Positions 14,747-21,939 of a stretch of 32,744 nt of DNA are shown here, one piece after another. The translations under genes and the position numbers were made by a program. The notes beneath the pieces were generated by a model. The model was not told where the DNA came from and made no database searches. It saw nothing but the letters and a program-made list of their open reading frames with translations. The stretch lies in assembly GCA_017439405.1 (NCBI GenBank), contig JAFSJF010000047.1:1-32744 (forward strand). The letters are read 5' to 3'. This DNA is from Bacteroidales bacterium (lineage in GTDB: Bacteria > Bacteroidota > Bacteroidia > Bacteroidales > F082). Numbering within the stretch: position 1 is the first letter of the stretch; the number at the start of each line of letters is the position of its first letter.

Positions 14747-15850
14747 ATGGAAGAAAAGAGAAAATTTGATTTGGCGGAATACATGAACTATGGCATCCGC
14801 AATTTCATGGCAAAGGCTTACAAAAACGTGCTTTCCAACCCACGCGAGGCTCGGTTTGCCTTCAAGATGCAGCGTTCGTTTGAGAAGGCTGAGAAGCGCC
14901 GACGCAAGATCAAGGAAACGGAAAACCTCGACGTGCCTCCTTTCCTCATCAGCAGCATCTCCACGAGCTGCAACCTGCTCTGCAAAGGATGCTATGCCCG
15001 CAGCAACGGCATCGCCAACGACGAAGCCGACGGCCGAAAGCCCACCCTGACGCCCGAGCAGTGGTACGGCATCTTCACCGAAGCCGCCGAGTTGGGCGTC
15101 AACTTCTCGCTATTAGCGGGGGGCGAACCACTGATGCGCCGCGACATTCTCGAAAAAGTGGCCACAGTGAGTGACATGATTTTCCCAGTCTTCACCAACG
15201 GCACCCTCATCGGAGCGTCGCAAATGGCTTTTTGGCGCGACCACCTCAACATGATTTCTATCATCAGCATAGAGGGGACGGCGATGGGCACCGACCAGCG
15301 TCGAGGACAAGGCGTCTTCAAACGCGCCATACACGCCATGGAGGCTTTGGCCGCCGAGGACTTGTTCTTCGGGACCAGCATCACCGTGACGACAGAAAAC
15401 TACCTCCTCGTCACCTCACCCGAATTCATCGCCCGACTCATCGAACTGGGCTGCAAGATCGTGTTCTATGTGGAATACGTTCCCACGGAGGCCGGTACCG
15501 AACATCTGGCTTTCAGCGACAAGCACGTCAGCGAGATGGAAGCCCTGCTTGAGCAACGCCGCACGGCGTTCCCCGAGCTGATTTTCTTCTCATTCCCTGG
15601 CGACGAGAAAGAGAGCGGTGGCTGTCTGGCATCGGGTCGCGGATTCTTCCATATCGGTCCCGACGGCTCGGCGGAACCATGTCCCTTCTCGCCATTCAGC
15701 GACAGCAACGTCGTCGACCTCGGCCTGAAAGGTGCCATGCAATCGCCCTTGTTCAAGAAAATCAGGGCGGCCAATGCGCTCAATTGGGAGCACACCGGCG
15801 GATGCACCCTGTTCGAGCATCAGGACGAAGTAAAGGCTATGTTAGCATAG
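14747..15850 (+). CDS. Radical SAM protein with SPASM-like C-terminal cysteines
   Basis: A 367-aa protein. The radical SAM cluster motif CNLLCKGC (C-x3-C-x2-C) lies at about residues 77-84, followed by the GGEP motif (LLAGGEPLMRRDI) that contacts SAM. The C-terminal part holds GGCLASGRGFFHIGPDGS, then AEPCPFSPF and GGCTLFEH, as in SPASM/twitch proteins that bind auxiliary Fe-S clusters. Its substrate is unknown; no precursor peptide gene is evident nearby. The N-terminal ~60 residues are basic and helical, as in a common gut-anaerobe subgroup. It lies 103 bases after the ferritin-like gene and 48 before the FMN-type gene, on the same strand. Confidence 0.9.
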   Translation: MEEKRKFDLAEYMNYGIRNFMAKAYKNVLSNPREARFAFKMQRSFEKAEKRRRKIKETENLDVPPFLISSISTSCNLLCKGCYARSNGIANDEADGRKPTLTPEQWYGIFTEAAELGVNFSLLAGGEPLMRRDILEKVATVSDMIFPVFTNGTLIGASQMAFWRDHLNMISIISIEGTAMGTDQRRGQGVFKRAIHAMEALAAEDLFFGTSITVTTENYLLVTSPEFIARLIELGCKIVFYVEYVPTEAGTEHLAFSDKHVSEMEALLEQRRTAFPELIFFSFPGDEKESGGCLASGRGFFHIGPDGSAEPCPFSPFSDSNVVDLGLKGAMQSPLFKKIRAANALNWEHTGGCTLFEHQDEVKAMLA

Positions 15851-15898
15851 AAATCTTATCATTCACTTTAATACTAACAATTTAAATCATTTACACTA

Positions 15899-16297
15899 AT
15901 GGAAACAGTAAAAAAAGTCTACGATTTCCTGGAGAAAGCGGGAACGTTTTATCTCGCAACAGTAGAGGGTGACCAACCCCGCGTACGTCCTTACGGAGCC
16001 ATGTTGTTCCGCGACGGAAAGATCTACATTATGGCCTTTGGTCAAACCAATGCCACACGCCAAATCGTCGCAAACACCAAAGCCGAACTCTGCGCCTTCA
16101 AAGGCCAGACGCTCCGCATCGAATGCCGCTTGGTGGAAGACAACCGTCCCGATGTGCAAAAAGCCCTCGTCGAGAAAATGCCTTCACTGAAAGCAGCCCT
16201 TGGCGAAAACGGCGAAAACGGCGTGATGTACTATCTGACCAACGCTACCGCCACATTCTTCAACCTGATGGAACCTGTTGAGACAATTAAATTTTAA
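15899..16297 (+). CDS. Pyridoxamine 5'-phosphate oxidase-family FMN-binding split-barrel protein
   Basis: A 132-aa protein of the short FMN split-barrel type. The N-terminus (VYDFLEKAGTFYLATVEGDQ, then PRVRPYGAM) is the classic start of the family, with the Arg-Pro that lies at the flavin phosphate site. It probably binds FMN or F420 as a dimer and acts as a small flavin reductase or flavin-dependent oxidoreductase; a true PNPOx activity is not implied. It sits between the radical SAM gene and the 57-aa winged-helix gene in the same run. A flavin protein next to a rubredoxin fusion suggests electron transfer between them. Confidence 0.88.
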   Translation: METVKKVYDFLEKAGTFYLATVEGDQPRVRPYGAMLFRDGKIYIMAFGQTNATRQIVANTKAELCAFKGQTLRIECRLVEDNRPDVQKALVEKMPSLKAALGENGENGVMYYLTNATATFFNLMEPVETIKF

Positions 16298-16308
16298 TCT
16301 ATAACACA

Positions 16309-16482
16309 ATGAAAGAGCAAGTATTACAGGCCATGCGCGAGGCGGGCAAACCCGTCTCGGCTGGCGATGTCACCAAGGCTTTGAACGCCGACCGTAAAGA
16401 AGTCGACAAGGCTTTCGCCGAGCTGAAAAAGGAAGGCGCCATCGTGTCGCCCGTCCGTTGCAAGTGGGAACCGGTTAAGTGA
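16309..16482 (+). CDS. 57-aa winged-helix mini-protein
   Basis: A short frame starting MKEQVLQAMREAGKPVSAGD and continuing with VTKALNADRKEVDKAFAELK, then KEGAIVSPVRCKWEP. The pattern of helix, helix-turn-helix with KALNADRKEVDKAFAELKK as recognition helix, then a beta-wing (GAIVSPVRCKWEP) fits a minimal winged helix. It starts 11 bases after the FMN-type gene and ends 25 bases before the MBL-rubredoxin gene, so it belongs to the run. It may bind DNA or regulate a partner protein; it has a single Cys. I know the type as conserved small 'transcriptional regulators' in gut Bacteroidales and Clostridia, without a defined role. Confidence 0.8.
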   Translation: MKEQVLQAMREAGKPVSAGDVTKALNADRKEVDKAFAELKKEGAIVSPVRCKWEPVK

Positions 16483-16506
16483 GTTTAGAGTTTAGAGTTG
16501 AGAGTC
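16483..16506 (+). repeat. Short TTTAGAG tandem motif
   Basis: The gap holds gtttagag-tttagag-ttgagag, a degenerate 7-base tandem repeat. Runs of this type are often seen between genes in Prevotella-like genomes. It directly precedes the ATG at 16508 and leaves little room for any other signal. Confidence 0.5.
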
Positions 16507-16507
16507 T

Positions 16508-17449
16508 ATGGAAATCAAAGCAGTAAAATTCAGAAAAGACGGTTTTTACAGCCAACCTTTCGCTTTTGGAGGCGAAGAGGGAATGGACAAATTCGACAAG
16601 AACGTCCGCTATCGTGGCAGCCTTCAGAACTACCTGATTGACACGGGTACGGAGGTCATTCTGGTGGATACCGGCCTGCCCGCCGGATTCCCCGAAGAGG
16701 TGATGGACGAGTCGGCAAAGGCCTATACGGGGAAAACCATCTGCGACTATATGGACGCTTTCAAAGCCCTTGGCTACAAGCCCGAGCAAGTGACCAAGAT
16801 CCTCCTCACCCACCGCCACAGCGACCATTCCGGAGAATTGCGCTCGTTCCCCAATGCCAAGATCTACGTCAATGCCGACGAAATGGATGCCGCTGAATTG
16901 CAAGGGCTATCCAATTTGGTTCCCGTGCAGTTCACCGACGGGCCGTACTACAACTTCCCTGAAAGCCAGACGATTGCCGATGGCATTCACTTCATCAAGG
17001 CCAAGGGACACACCAAGGGCAACAGCATCATCATCGTAGAAATGGATGGTCTGTTCTACATGCTTCACGGCGACATCACCTACGTCGACGAGGCGTTGTA
17101 CGAGGACAAGCTTTCCGTGGTCTACGACGACCTGCCGGCCACCCGCGAGACGCAGAACCGTGTGCGCGAGTTCGTGCGCAACCATCCCACGGTGTATTGC
17201 GGCACGCACACCCCGCAAGGCTACGAGAACCTCGAAGCCAAGCGCGTGATGGACCTTGACCATCCCGTGCCAACCATCTGGCCGGAAGTGAATTTTGAGA
17301 AGAAAGAATCGTCCGGCAAGTACGTCTGCTCCATTTGCGGCTACGTCTATGACCCCGCCGAGCACGACGGCGTGGCCTTCGAAGACCTCCCCGACGACTG
17401 GAAATGCCCTCGTTGCAAACGTGGCAAGGAGAAGTTCAACAAGGCGTAA
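16508..17449 (+). CDS. Metallo-beta-lactamase-fold hydrolase fused to a C-terminal rubredoxin
   Basis: A 313-aa protein. Residues ~1-255 form an MBL-fold domain with THRHSDHSG (H-x-H-x-D-H), a following His in KGHTKGNS, the bridging Asp in HGDITYVD and a last His in GTHTPQG, a full two-metal set of the hydrolase (lactonase/glyoxalase-like) type. Residues ~268-313 are a rubredoxin with [10 protein letters not shown] and [12 protein letters not shown] (two C-x2-C pairs for one iron). The second pair is followed by KRG instead of the usual G. The motif HRHSDH is not the H-x-E-x-D-H of flavodiiron proteins, and there is no flavodoxin domain, so O2/NO reductase activity should not be assumed. It is last in the run and is followed by a terminator. 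Confidence 0.9.
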   Translation: MEIKAVKFRKDGFYSQPFAFGGEEGMDKFDKNVRYRGSLQNYLIDTGTEVILVDTGLPAGFPEEVMDESAKAYTGKTICDYMDAFKALGYKPEQVTKILLTHRHSDHSGELRSFPNAKIYVNADEMDAAELQGLSNLVPVQFTDGPYYNFPESQTIADGIHFIKAKGHTKGNSIIIVEMDGLFYMLHGDITYVDEALYEDKLSVVYDDLPATRETQNRVREFVRNHPTVYCGTHTPQGYENLEAKRVMDLDHPVPTIWPEVNFEKKESSGKYVCSICGYVYDPAEHDGVAFEDLPDDWKCPRCKRGKEKFNKA

Positions 17450-17469
17450 TCAGCACATTTATGGAAATG

Positions 17470-17514
17470 AATCCGCAACTCAGGTGAAAGGCTCGGGTTG
17501 CGGATTTTTTCTTT
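17470..17514 (+). terminator. Terminator hairpin, repeat family copy b
   Basis: Stem aatccgcaac (17470-17479) / gttgcggatt (17497-17506), loop side tcaggtgaaaggctcgg, then a T-run. It closes the run ending with the MBL-rubredoxin gene. Confidence 0.88.
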
Positions 17515-17580
17515 GCCTCATCACTTTAGTCGGATTCCGAAAAAAAGTGGACTTTTGCAAATCATGCAAGGATTATCACA

Positions 17581-17937
17581 ATGAGCAATCAAGACTTTTG
17601 GCATAGCATTCATTCGATTATTGACGAAGGCTTCACCGCCAACGGTCTTTCAAAACTGGAGTCGTATGCAGAACTATTCATCACACAACGGCTTGTATAT
17701 AAGCGATTTTCACCGGCGGAACAGTATGGCTGCGCAGCTGGAGGCACGACGCATGTCATTGCATCCCTACTCGCGGGAGCAGATGTTGCAGCAAATAGAG
17801 GAATTCCACAGGAACTCTCTTTCAAAGAAGAATGCGAACTCGGAAAGGCGCAAGAGTATCTGATTGCGATATTCGAATCAACACGCCGGTACTTCGTTGT
17901 GGCGGAGTGCGTAGTCTTACGACAGAGGTCGAGATAA
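17581..17937 (+). pseudogene. 5' fragment of a larger gene, possibly a polyvalent (kinase-like) protein
   Basis: A 118-aa open frame beginning MSNQDFWHSIHSII. The stretch LESYAELFITQRLVYKRFSP, then AGGTTHVIASLLAGA and SFKEECELGKAQEYLI, resembles the N-terminus of long proteins encoded in Bacteroidales mobile and accessory regions, some annotated as polyvalent kinase-like proteins. The last ~20 residues (after LIAIFE) change character and stop, so most of the gene appears lost. A -7-like box (gacttttgc, near 17550) precedes it. The family is a weak recollection; the frame up to residue ~95 looks coding. Confidence 0.4.
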
Positions 17938-18078
17938 TGTAGGATTGATGCCCGGCATTCCGCTCGACTTTCAGTTTGCACATTTCTTCAATATTTGAAA
18001 TTTTCTCCGAAATATGGATAACACCCCCTCGGTGGGGTTGCCGTACTTTTGCATCGTGAAACAAATCAACAAAAACAT

Positions 18079-18210
18079 AGCGACGAAATCGCCGATGCTG
18101 CCGCTTTCCTCATGAGCGAACGCGCCCAATTCATCAACGGCATCGACCTGCTCATCGATGGCGGTGTGATTGCCTCGATTCGCACGGGACAGTTCCAGCT
18201 GCAAGGGTAA
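18079..18210 (+). pseudogene. 3' fragment of a short-chain dehydrogenase/reductase gene
   Basis: The frame reads SDEIADAAAFLMSERAQFIN and then GIDLLIDGGV to a stop at 18208. This is the C-terminal signature of SDR enzymes (PEEIAxAVxFLxSxxxxFINGxxLxVDGG). The Rossmann fold and the Y-x3-K catalytic site are missing. Just upstream lies a good -7 box (tacttttgc, near 18044-18052) with a leader, so promoter and 3' end have been brought together by loss of the middle. A terminator of the repeat family follows 15 bases after the stop. Confidence 0.75.
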
Positions 18211-18225
18211 AACCAGAAAAACAAA

Positions 18226-18267
18226 GAATCCGCAATTCGAGCCAGAGCTTGGATTGCGGATTCTTTT
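18226..18267 (+). terminator. Terminator hairpin, repeat family copy c
   Basis: Perfect 11-bp stem gaatccgcaat (18226-18236) / attgcggattc (18253-18263) with loop tcgagccagagcttgg. It follows the SDR remnant and faces the 3' end of the reductase remnant on the other strand, so it may serve both. Confidence 0.8.
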
Positions 18268-18286
18268 GCCGACAGAACAAACAATA

Positions 18287-18517
18287 TTAAAGTCCGTCCA
18301 TGAAGTTGCTGAAGGTGCCTATTTCCTGTTGCGGCTTGCCAAGTTGTTCTTTGCCGAGGGCGATACTCTTGACGAGGAAGGCCATGTTGCGGCCCATGTT
18401 GCGCATGGTCTGAGGGCCTTCAGGGTCTTTTTCCACATCTTCTGCCGTGTAGCCGTGGACTTCGTTCCAGTATGTGCTGGAAGCGACAGTCATGGTGAAG
18501 TACTTGTTGATTTTCAG
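18287..18517 (-). pseudogene. 3' fragment of a flavodoxin-family/NADPH-dependent FMN reductase-like gene
   Basis: The reverse-strand frame reads INKYFTMTVASSTYWNEVHG and then YTAEDVEKDPEGPQTMRNMG. The S-Y/T-W-N-x-V-H-G followed by D-x-E-G-x-Q-T-M-R is the usual C-terminal part of flavodoxin-family NAD(P)H reductases of gut Bacteroidales. The N-terminal FMN-binding half is missing; a stop lies just before residue 1 of the fragment. A TAccTTTTG box (18547-18555, reverse strand) lies 30 bases upstream, again as if promoter and 3' end had been joined. Confidence 0.6.
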
Positions 18518-18591
18518 TTATATTTACAGAAAATCGGTTGTATTGGCAAAAGGTAAGAAAACCATGAGCCACTTGACGATGGTTTTATTTT

Positions 18592-18622
18592 AAGCCGCTT
18601 CTTAATGAATTGCGGCTTTTTT
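18592..18622 (+). terminator. Terminator-like hairpin before the BspA-like gene
   Basis: Stem aagccgc (18592-18598) / gcggctt (18612-18618) followed by six T. No intact + gene ends just before it, so it may belong to a lost gene. A weaker aaccat/atggtt stem lies just to its left. Confidence 0.65.
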
Positions 18623-18623
18623 G

Positions 18624-18631
18624 TACTTTTG
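18624..18631 (+). promoter_or_regulatory. Promoter of the BspA-like gene
   Basis: TACTTTTG, -7 consensus, directly after the terminator's T-run and 41 bases before the ATG at 18673. Confidence 0.65.
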
Positions 18632-18672
18632 TGGACTGAATCGTAATAATGTCAAACTAAACCTTTGTTACC

Positions 18673-20703
18673 ATGAAAAAGAATTTACATCTAATAGTTC
18701 TGCTGTTATTCGCATTCGCTGGCTTGGCCAAGGCCCAGGGGCCCGCATCAACCGCCAATTGGTATGGATACATCTTACCGCCCAGCCCAGCAGAATACAA
18801 GTATATCTCTTTCACTATGCAGGATTTAGGGTCGGTGTCCGTGGCATCGGACGTGCTTCCTGCAGTGACGACAGCCACCTTTGCCAACGGTTATGTGTGG
18901 AGTGTGAACAATGACAACGGCTATAGCATTTGTAGGTCAAGCTTTGATGCCGCCAACAATCTTATTGAGGCACCCGAAGTGATGGTCGCCAACGTTCCCT
19001 ACATCACCGATATGGAATACAACCCTGCCGACGGATTGATTTATGTCATTACGGAAGAGCACCTGAAAAGCTTCGACCCTGCCAACCCCGGCAACATGCA
19101 AGACCATGGCGCGATTGAGCATGACGGATTCAATTTGGCTATCGACATGGCAGGGAACGCATATATGATCAGTTCTTGGGGCGAGTTTGGCTCATTGGAT
19201 CTTTCCAACGCACAATTGACCGTAATCGGCCCGATTTATTTGCCGCTAAAGATGTCTTTTGACATGCAGACGGGCGAATTGTTTGGTGCTCATTATGGCA
19301 ATTTGTATCGGCTTGACCCCGAAACTGGAGCCTATACCGTTTTGGGCGCGCTCCACAATGGAAGCGACAGCTACGATCCGACCTGCCTGTTCATGACTTA
19401 CGGCTTCAATCCTACGGAATTTACGGTCGGTGATTTGAACTATCGCGTCAATGCCGACCAGGTTTCCGTAACGGTCACAGGCCATGTCAATGGCTATGAT
19501 GCCGCTGGCCCGTTGGTCATTCCCGAATCGGTGAGTTACGAAGGGCGCAACTATGCCGTGACGGTCATCGGAAACACCGCATTCATGTATTGTTTCTATC
19601 TGACTAACCTGACCCTCCCGAATACAGTGACCACCATCGAGGAAGGCGCGTTTGCCTATTGCTCGGGCTTCACTGGCGATTTGGTGATTCCCAATTCGGT
19701 GGTTACCATCGAGCCGAGCGCTTTCGCCACATGCTATGGTTTCGATGGGGCATTAATTTTAGGCTCTGGTGTCACCAACATTGGGGCTTGGGCTTTCAAT
19801 TCTTGTGACGGCTTGACGGGCGTGTTGAACATTCCGAGCAACGTGGAATCCATTGGCGAAGACGCGTTCGTGTATTGCAATTTCGACGGCATGGTTGTAG
19901 ATCCTGAAAACCCCACTTACGACTCAAGAAACGACTGCAACGCCATCATCGCAACCAGCACGAACAAACTGGCTTTTGGATGCAAAAACACCGTGATACC
20001 CAACACGGTCGCCTCCATTGGCAGCAATGCGTTCAAGGGCATCACTGGAATGACCTCGATTGACATTCCTGAATCAGTGACAGCCATTGGCAATGGCGCA
20101 TTTTCGTTTTGTTTCGACTTGACGGGCGATTTGACCATTCCTAATTCAGTGACCACCATCGGTTCGGGCGCATTTTTCCAGTGTTCGGGTTTTGACGGAA
20201 CGCTGACCATCGGAGAATCAGTCACTTTCATCGGCGACTATGCCTTCAGGGATTGCTCGCATTTCACGGGGGCTGTCTCCTTGGCCACCACGCCTCCCGG
20301 GCTTGGCAACGAACCCGGATGGAATTGTGTCGTATTTCAGAATTTTGGCTATCAGACCCTTACGGTTCCTTGTGGTTGCATCGATGCTTATCAAAACTCT
20401 GCATGGTACGACCCCTATGGAATGGTCGGCTTCTGTGAGTTCGTCGAGGATTGTACAGCGGTTTCGGAAGGAGAATCTGTCGTAACAGCGGTTTACCCGA
20501 ATCCGACCTGCGGCAAGGTGAAAATTGAGGCTGAGGGCTTGCGAAACATCGTCATTTTCAATAGTCTTGGAGCGAAAGTCTTTGAAAGCACCGCAAGTGG
20601 AAATTCCTTTGAATACGATTTCAGCCATCAGGCATCTGGCACGTATATAATTAAGGTTGAGACGTCGAATGGCGTTGAAACGAAGCGGGTGACGGTTGGA
20701 TAA
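18673..20703 (+). CDS. BspA-like leucine-rich-repeat surface protein with type IX secretion tail
   Basis: A 676-aa protein. The signal peptide is MKKNLHLIVLLLFAFAGLAK, cut before AQG. Residues ~25-260 form a region resembling beta-propeller repeats (MEYNPADGLIYVITEEHLKS, RLDPETGAYTVLG). Residues ~265-560 contain about eight LRR_5/BspA repeats of the form IPNSVTTIGSGAFFQCSGF. The last ~75 residues (AVYPNPTCGKVKIEAEG to the end) are a type A T9SS sorting domain, so the protein should cross the outer membrane and be anchored or released at the surface. BspA-like proteins commonly bind host or microbial ligands. It is a single gene with its own promoter and lies within a zone of oxidoreductase remnants. 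Confidence 0.92.
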   Translation: MKKNLHLIVLLLFAFAGLAKAQGPASTANWYGYILPPSPAEYKYISFTMQDLGSVSVASDVLPAVTTATFANGYVWSVNNDNGYSICRSSFDAANNLIEAPEVMVANVPYITDMEYNPADGLIYVITEEHLKSFDPANPGNMQDHGAIEHDGFNLAIDMAGNAYMISSWGEFGSLDLSNAQLTVIGPIYLPLKMSFDMQTGELFGAHYGNLYRLDPETGAYTVLGALHNGSDSYDPTCLFMTYGFNPTEFTVGDLNYRVNADQVSVTVTGHVNGYDAAGPLVIPESVSYEGRNYAVTVIGNTAFMYCFYLTNLTLPNTVTTIEEGAFAYCSGFTGDLVIPNSVVTIEPSAFATCYGFDGALILGSGVTNIGAWAFNSCDGLTGVLNIPSNVESIGEDAFVYCNFDGMVVDPENPTYDSRNDCNAIIATSTNKLAFGCKNTVIPNTVASIGSNAFKGITGMTSIDIPESVTAIGNGAFSFCFDLTGDLTIPNSVTTIGSGAFFQCSGFDGTLTIGESVTFIGDYAFRDCSHFTGAVSLATTPPGLGNEPGWNCVVFQNFGYQTLTVPCGCIDAYQNSAWYDPYGMVGFCEFVEDCTAVSEGESVVTAVYPNPTCGKVKIEAEGLRNIVIFNSLGAKVFESTASGNSFEYDFSHQASGTYIIKVETSNGVETKRVTVG

Positions 20704-20787
20704 ATCAGCGCCGGCCTCGACCGCATCGAACTCTCAGGCCACCGCTACAACGAAGCTAACCAGAAGAGCATCGACAGCGGGTATTGA
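20704..20787 (+). pseudogene. 3' fragment of an aldo/keto reductase-like gene
   Basis: Directly after the stop of the BspA-like gene and in the same frame, 27 codons read GLDRIELSGHRYNEANQKSI to a stop at 20785. The I-x-I-x-G-x-R-Y plus Gln/Lys tail is typical of the C-terminus of Bacteroidales aldo/keto reductases. All catalytic residues are missing. It may mark where the BspA-like gene entered or where an enzyme gene was lost. The match is short and so tentative. Confidence 0.5.
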
Positions 20788-20798
20788 AAACATGGCCG

Positions 20799-21470
20799 TC
20801 AAGAAAGACTTTTGCTGAGTTCCACCAAGCGTTTGCCCAACTGGTAGGCGTTCTGCAAGTCGGTCTGCCAGTGGGTGTCGCGGTACAGCCGTTTCTCCTT
20901 CTCGGAGAAGAGCGTGAAGTCGTAGCGGCTGTAGTCGTTGAATTGGTAGGTGTTGTAAGCGTAAAGCGTCTCGCAATGGCCGTAGATGGCTTCCATGATC
21001 TTCGAGTTGGCCGTTTCCAAAAGGAAGGGATAATGGATGACGGCGGCGTAGTCTTCGGGGCAATTCATCGTGAAAATCATCCCTGTGGGAATCACCTTGT
21101 CGCGAAGCACTTTCTGCACGCCGTTTTCGTAGTGATAAGTGCCTATGGGAAACATCGCCCGCTCCATGAACGAGCGCATCATGCCTGTCGGGTAGCTGTA
21201 ATAGATCGGCGAGCCAAACACCAGCACGTCGGCCTTGCGGCAACGCTCCAACACTGGTCTCAGGTCGTCTTTTATGGCACAGATGCCGTTGGTTTTCGAG
21301 TCTTTCAGCTTGCAGGCGAAACAACTCTTACAACCTTGAAACTGAATGTCGTAGAGATGGGCCAACTCGGTTTCGGCACCTGCTTCTTGGGCACCGCGCA
21401 GAGCGCTTTCGAGCATCAGCGCCGTGTTCTTGTTCTTACGGGGCGACCCGTTGACGAAAATTGCTTTCAT
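20799..21470 (-). CDS. Flavodoxin-family NAD(P)H-dependent oxidoreductase with Cys-containing insert
   Basis: A 223-aa cytoplasmic protein. The FMN phosphate loop is at the N-terminus (GSPRKNKNTALM), then GCKSCFACK (two C-x2-C-like pairs typical of the iron-sulfur flavoprotein/FMN reductase group), ADVLVFGSPIYYSYPTG for the isoalloxazine loop, and a helical C-terminus. The ATG at 21470 was chosen over 21551 because the fold starts immediately (MKAIFVNGSP) and a -7 box (TACCTTTG, 21499-21506 reverse) would otherwise be inside the gene. It reduces quinones, flavins or azo/nitro compounds in the usual members of the family. It is the only intact enzyme in a cluster where SDR, AKR and another reductase are reduced to fragments. 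Confidence 0.88.
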   Translation of the reverse strand: MKAIFVNGSPRKNKNTALMLESALRGAQEAGAETELAHLYDIQFQGCKSCFACKLKDSKTNGICAIKDDLRPVLERCRKADVLVFGSPIYYSYPTGMMRSFMERAMFPIGTYHYENGVQKVLRDKVIPTGMIFTMNCPEDYAAVIHYPFLLETANSKIMEAIYGHCETLYAYNTYQFNDYSRYDFTLFSEKEKRLYRDTHWQTDLQNAYQLGKRLVELSKSLS

Positions 21471-21600
21471 GAATGTCTTTGTTTTTAGGAATCGGCTGCA
21501 AAGGTAGCAAATTTGGTTGTTTGACAGAACCTGCCCCTTGCCAAGAAGCAAAATATGTTGAGGTAATAAAGAGGTTGCGCATTGTTTTAATCACCAATTG

Positions 21601-21637
21601 AATCCGCAAATTCGAGCTTAGGTTTGGCTTGCGTATT
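21601..21637 (+). repeat. Terminator repeat family copy d (degenerate, without a gene)
   Basis: Stem aatccgcaa (21601-21609) / ttgcgtatt (21629-21637, one mismatch) with loop ttcgagcttaggtttggc. No gene on the + strand ends before it, and no T-run follows, so it is probably what is left after the preceding gene was lost. Confidence 0.65.
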
Positions 21638-21639
21638 TC

Positions 21640-21899
21640 ACTTCAGTACGCCATAACTCTTTGCGGCCTACGGCATTTTGATAAGAAAAGGGAAAGGAAC
21701 CGGCCTGGATTGCCCAAAACCATGGTATGCAACCCTGCCAAACAAAGGAATATCTACAAATGAAACTTGAAATGCAAATAATTGTCAGACTTTGCATTGC
21801 ATCCCTAAAGTCAGCCGACTTCAGACACACTGGTTGAAACACTAATTTCAAAGGTAAGCATTTCCCCGCAAAAAACAAACAAAAAAACGAGGCGCAACT
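21640..21899. other. 260-bp intergenic stretch without a convincing gene
   Basis: Between repeat copy d and the terminator at 21878 nothing clearly coding is seen. A short + frame near 21665-21765 (RHFDKKRERNRPGLPKTMVC) could be the tail of a lost gene. A reverse-strand frame of 86 codons (21618-21878) has no recognisable protein character. Confidence 0.5.
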
Positions 21900-21919
21900 C
21901 CGAAAAGTCGCGCCCCGTA
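21878..21919 (-). terminator. Rho-independent terminator of the alpha/beta hydrolase gene
   Basis: On the reverse strand ggcgcgact-tttcgg-agttgcgcc forms a 9-bp stem (one G-T pair), followed by cgttttttt. It lies about 20 bases after the stop of the gene ending at 21940 and does not belong to the aatccgcaa family. Confidence 0.88.
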
Positions 21920-21939
21920 TACCTTTTATATAAACTCTC

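Noticed and set aside
16508-17449. Reading the MBL-rubredoxin protein as a flavodiiron (O2/NO reductase) protein
   Set aside because: The metal motif is H-x-H-x-D-H, not H-x-E-x-D-H, and the flavodoxin domain is absent.
18673-20703. Repeated ITxIGxxAF units of the BspA-like gene considered as a DNA repeat array or CRISPR-like array
   Set aside because: The periodicity is at protein level (about 23-residue LRR_5 units) with variable codons; there is no constant repeat with unique spacers.
21618-21878. 86-codon minus-strand open frame
   Set aside because: No recognisable protein character, and it lies across the terminator and a degenerate repeat copy.
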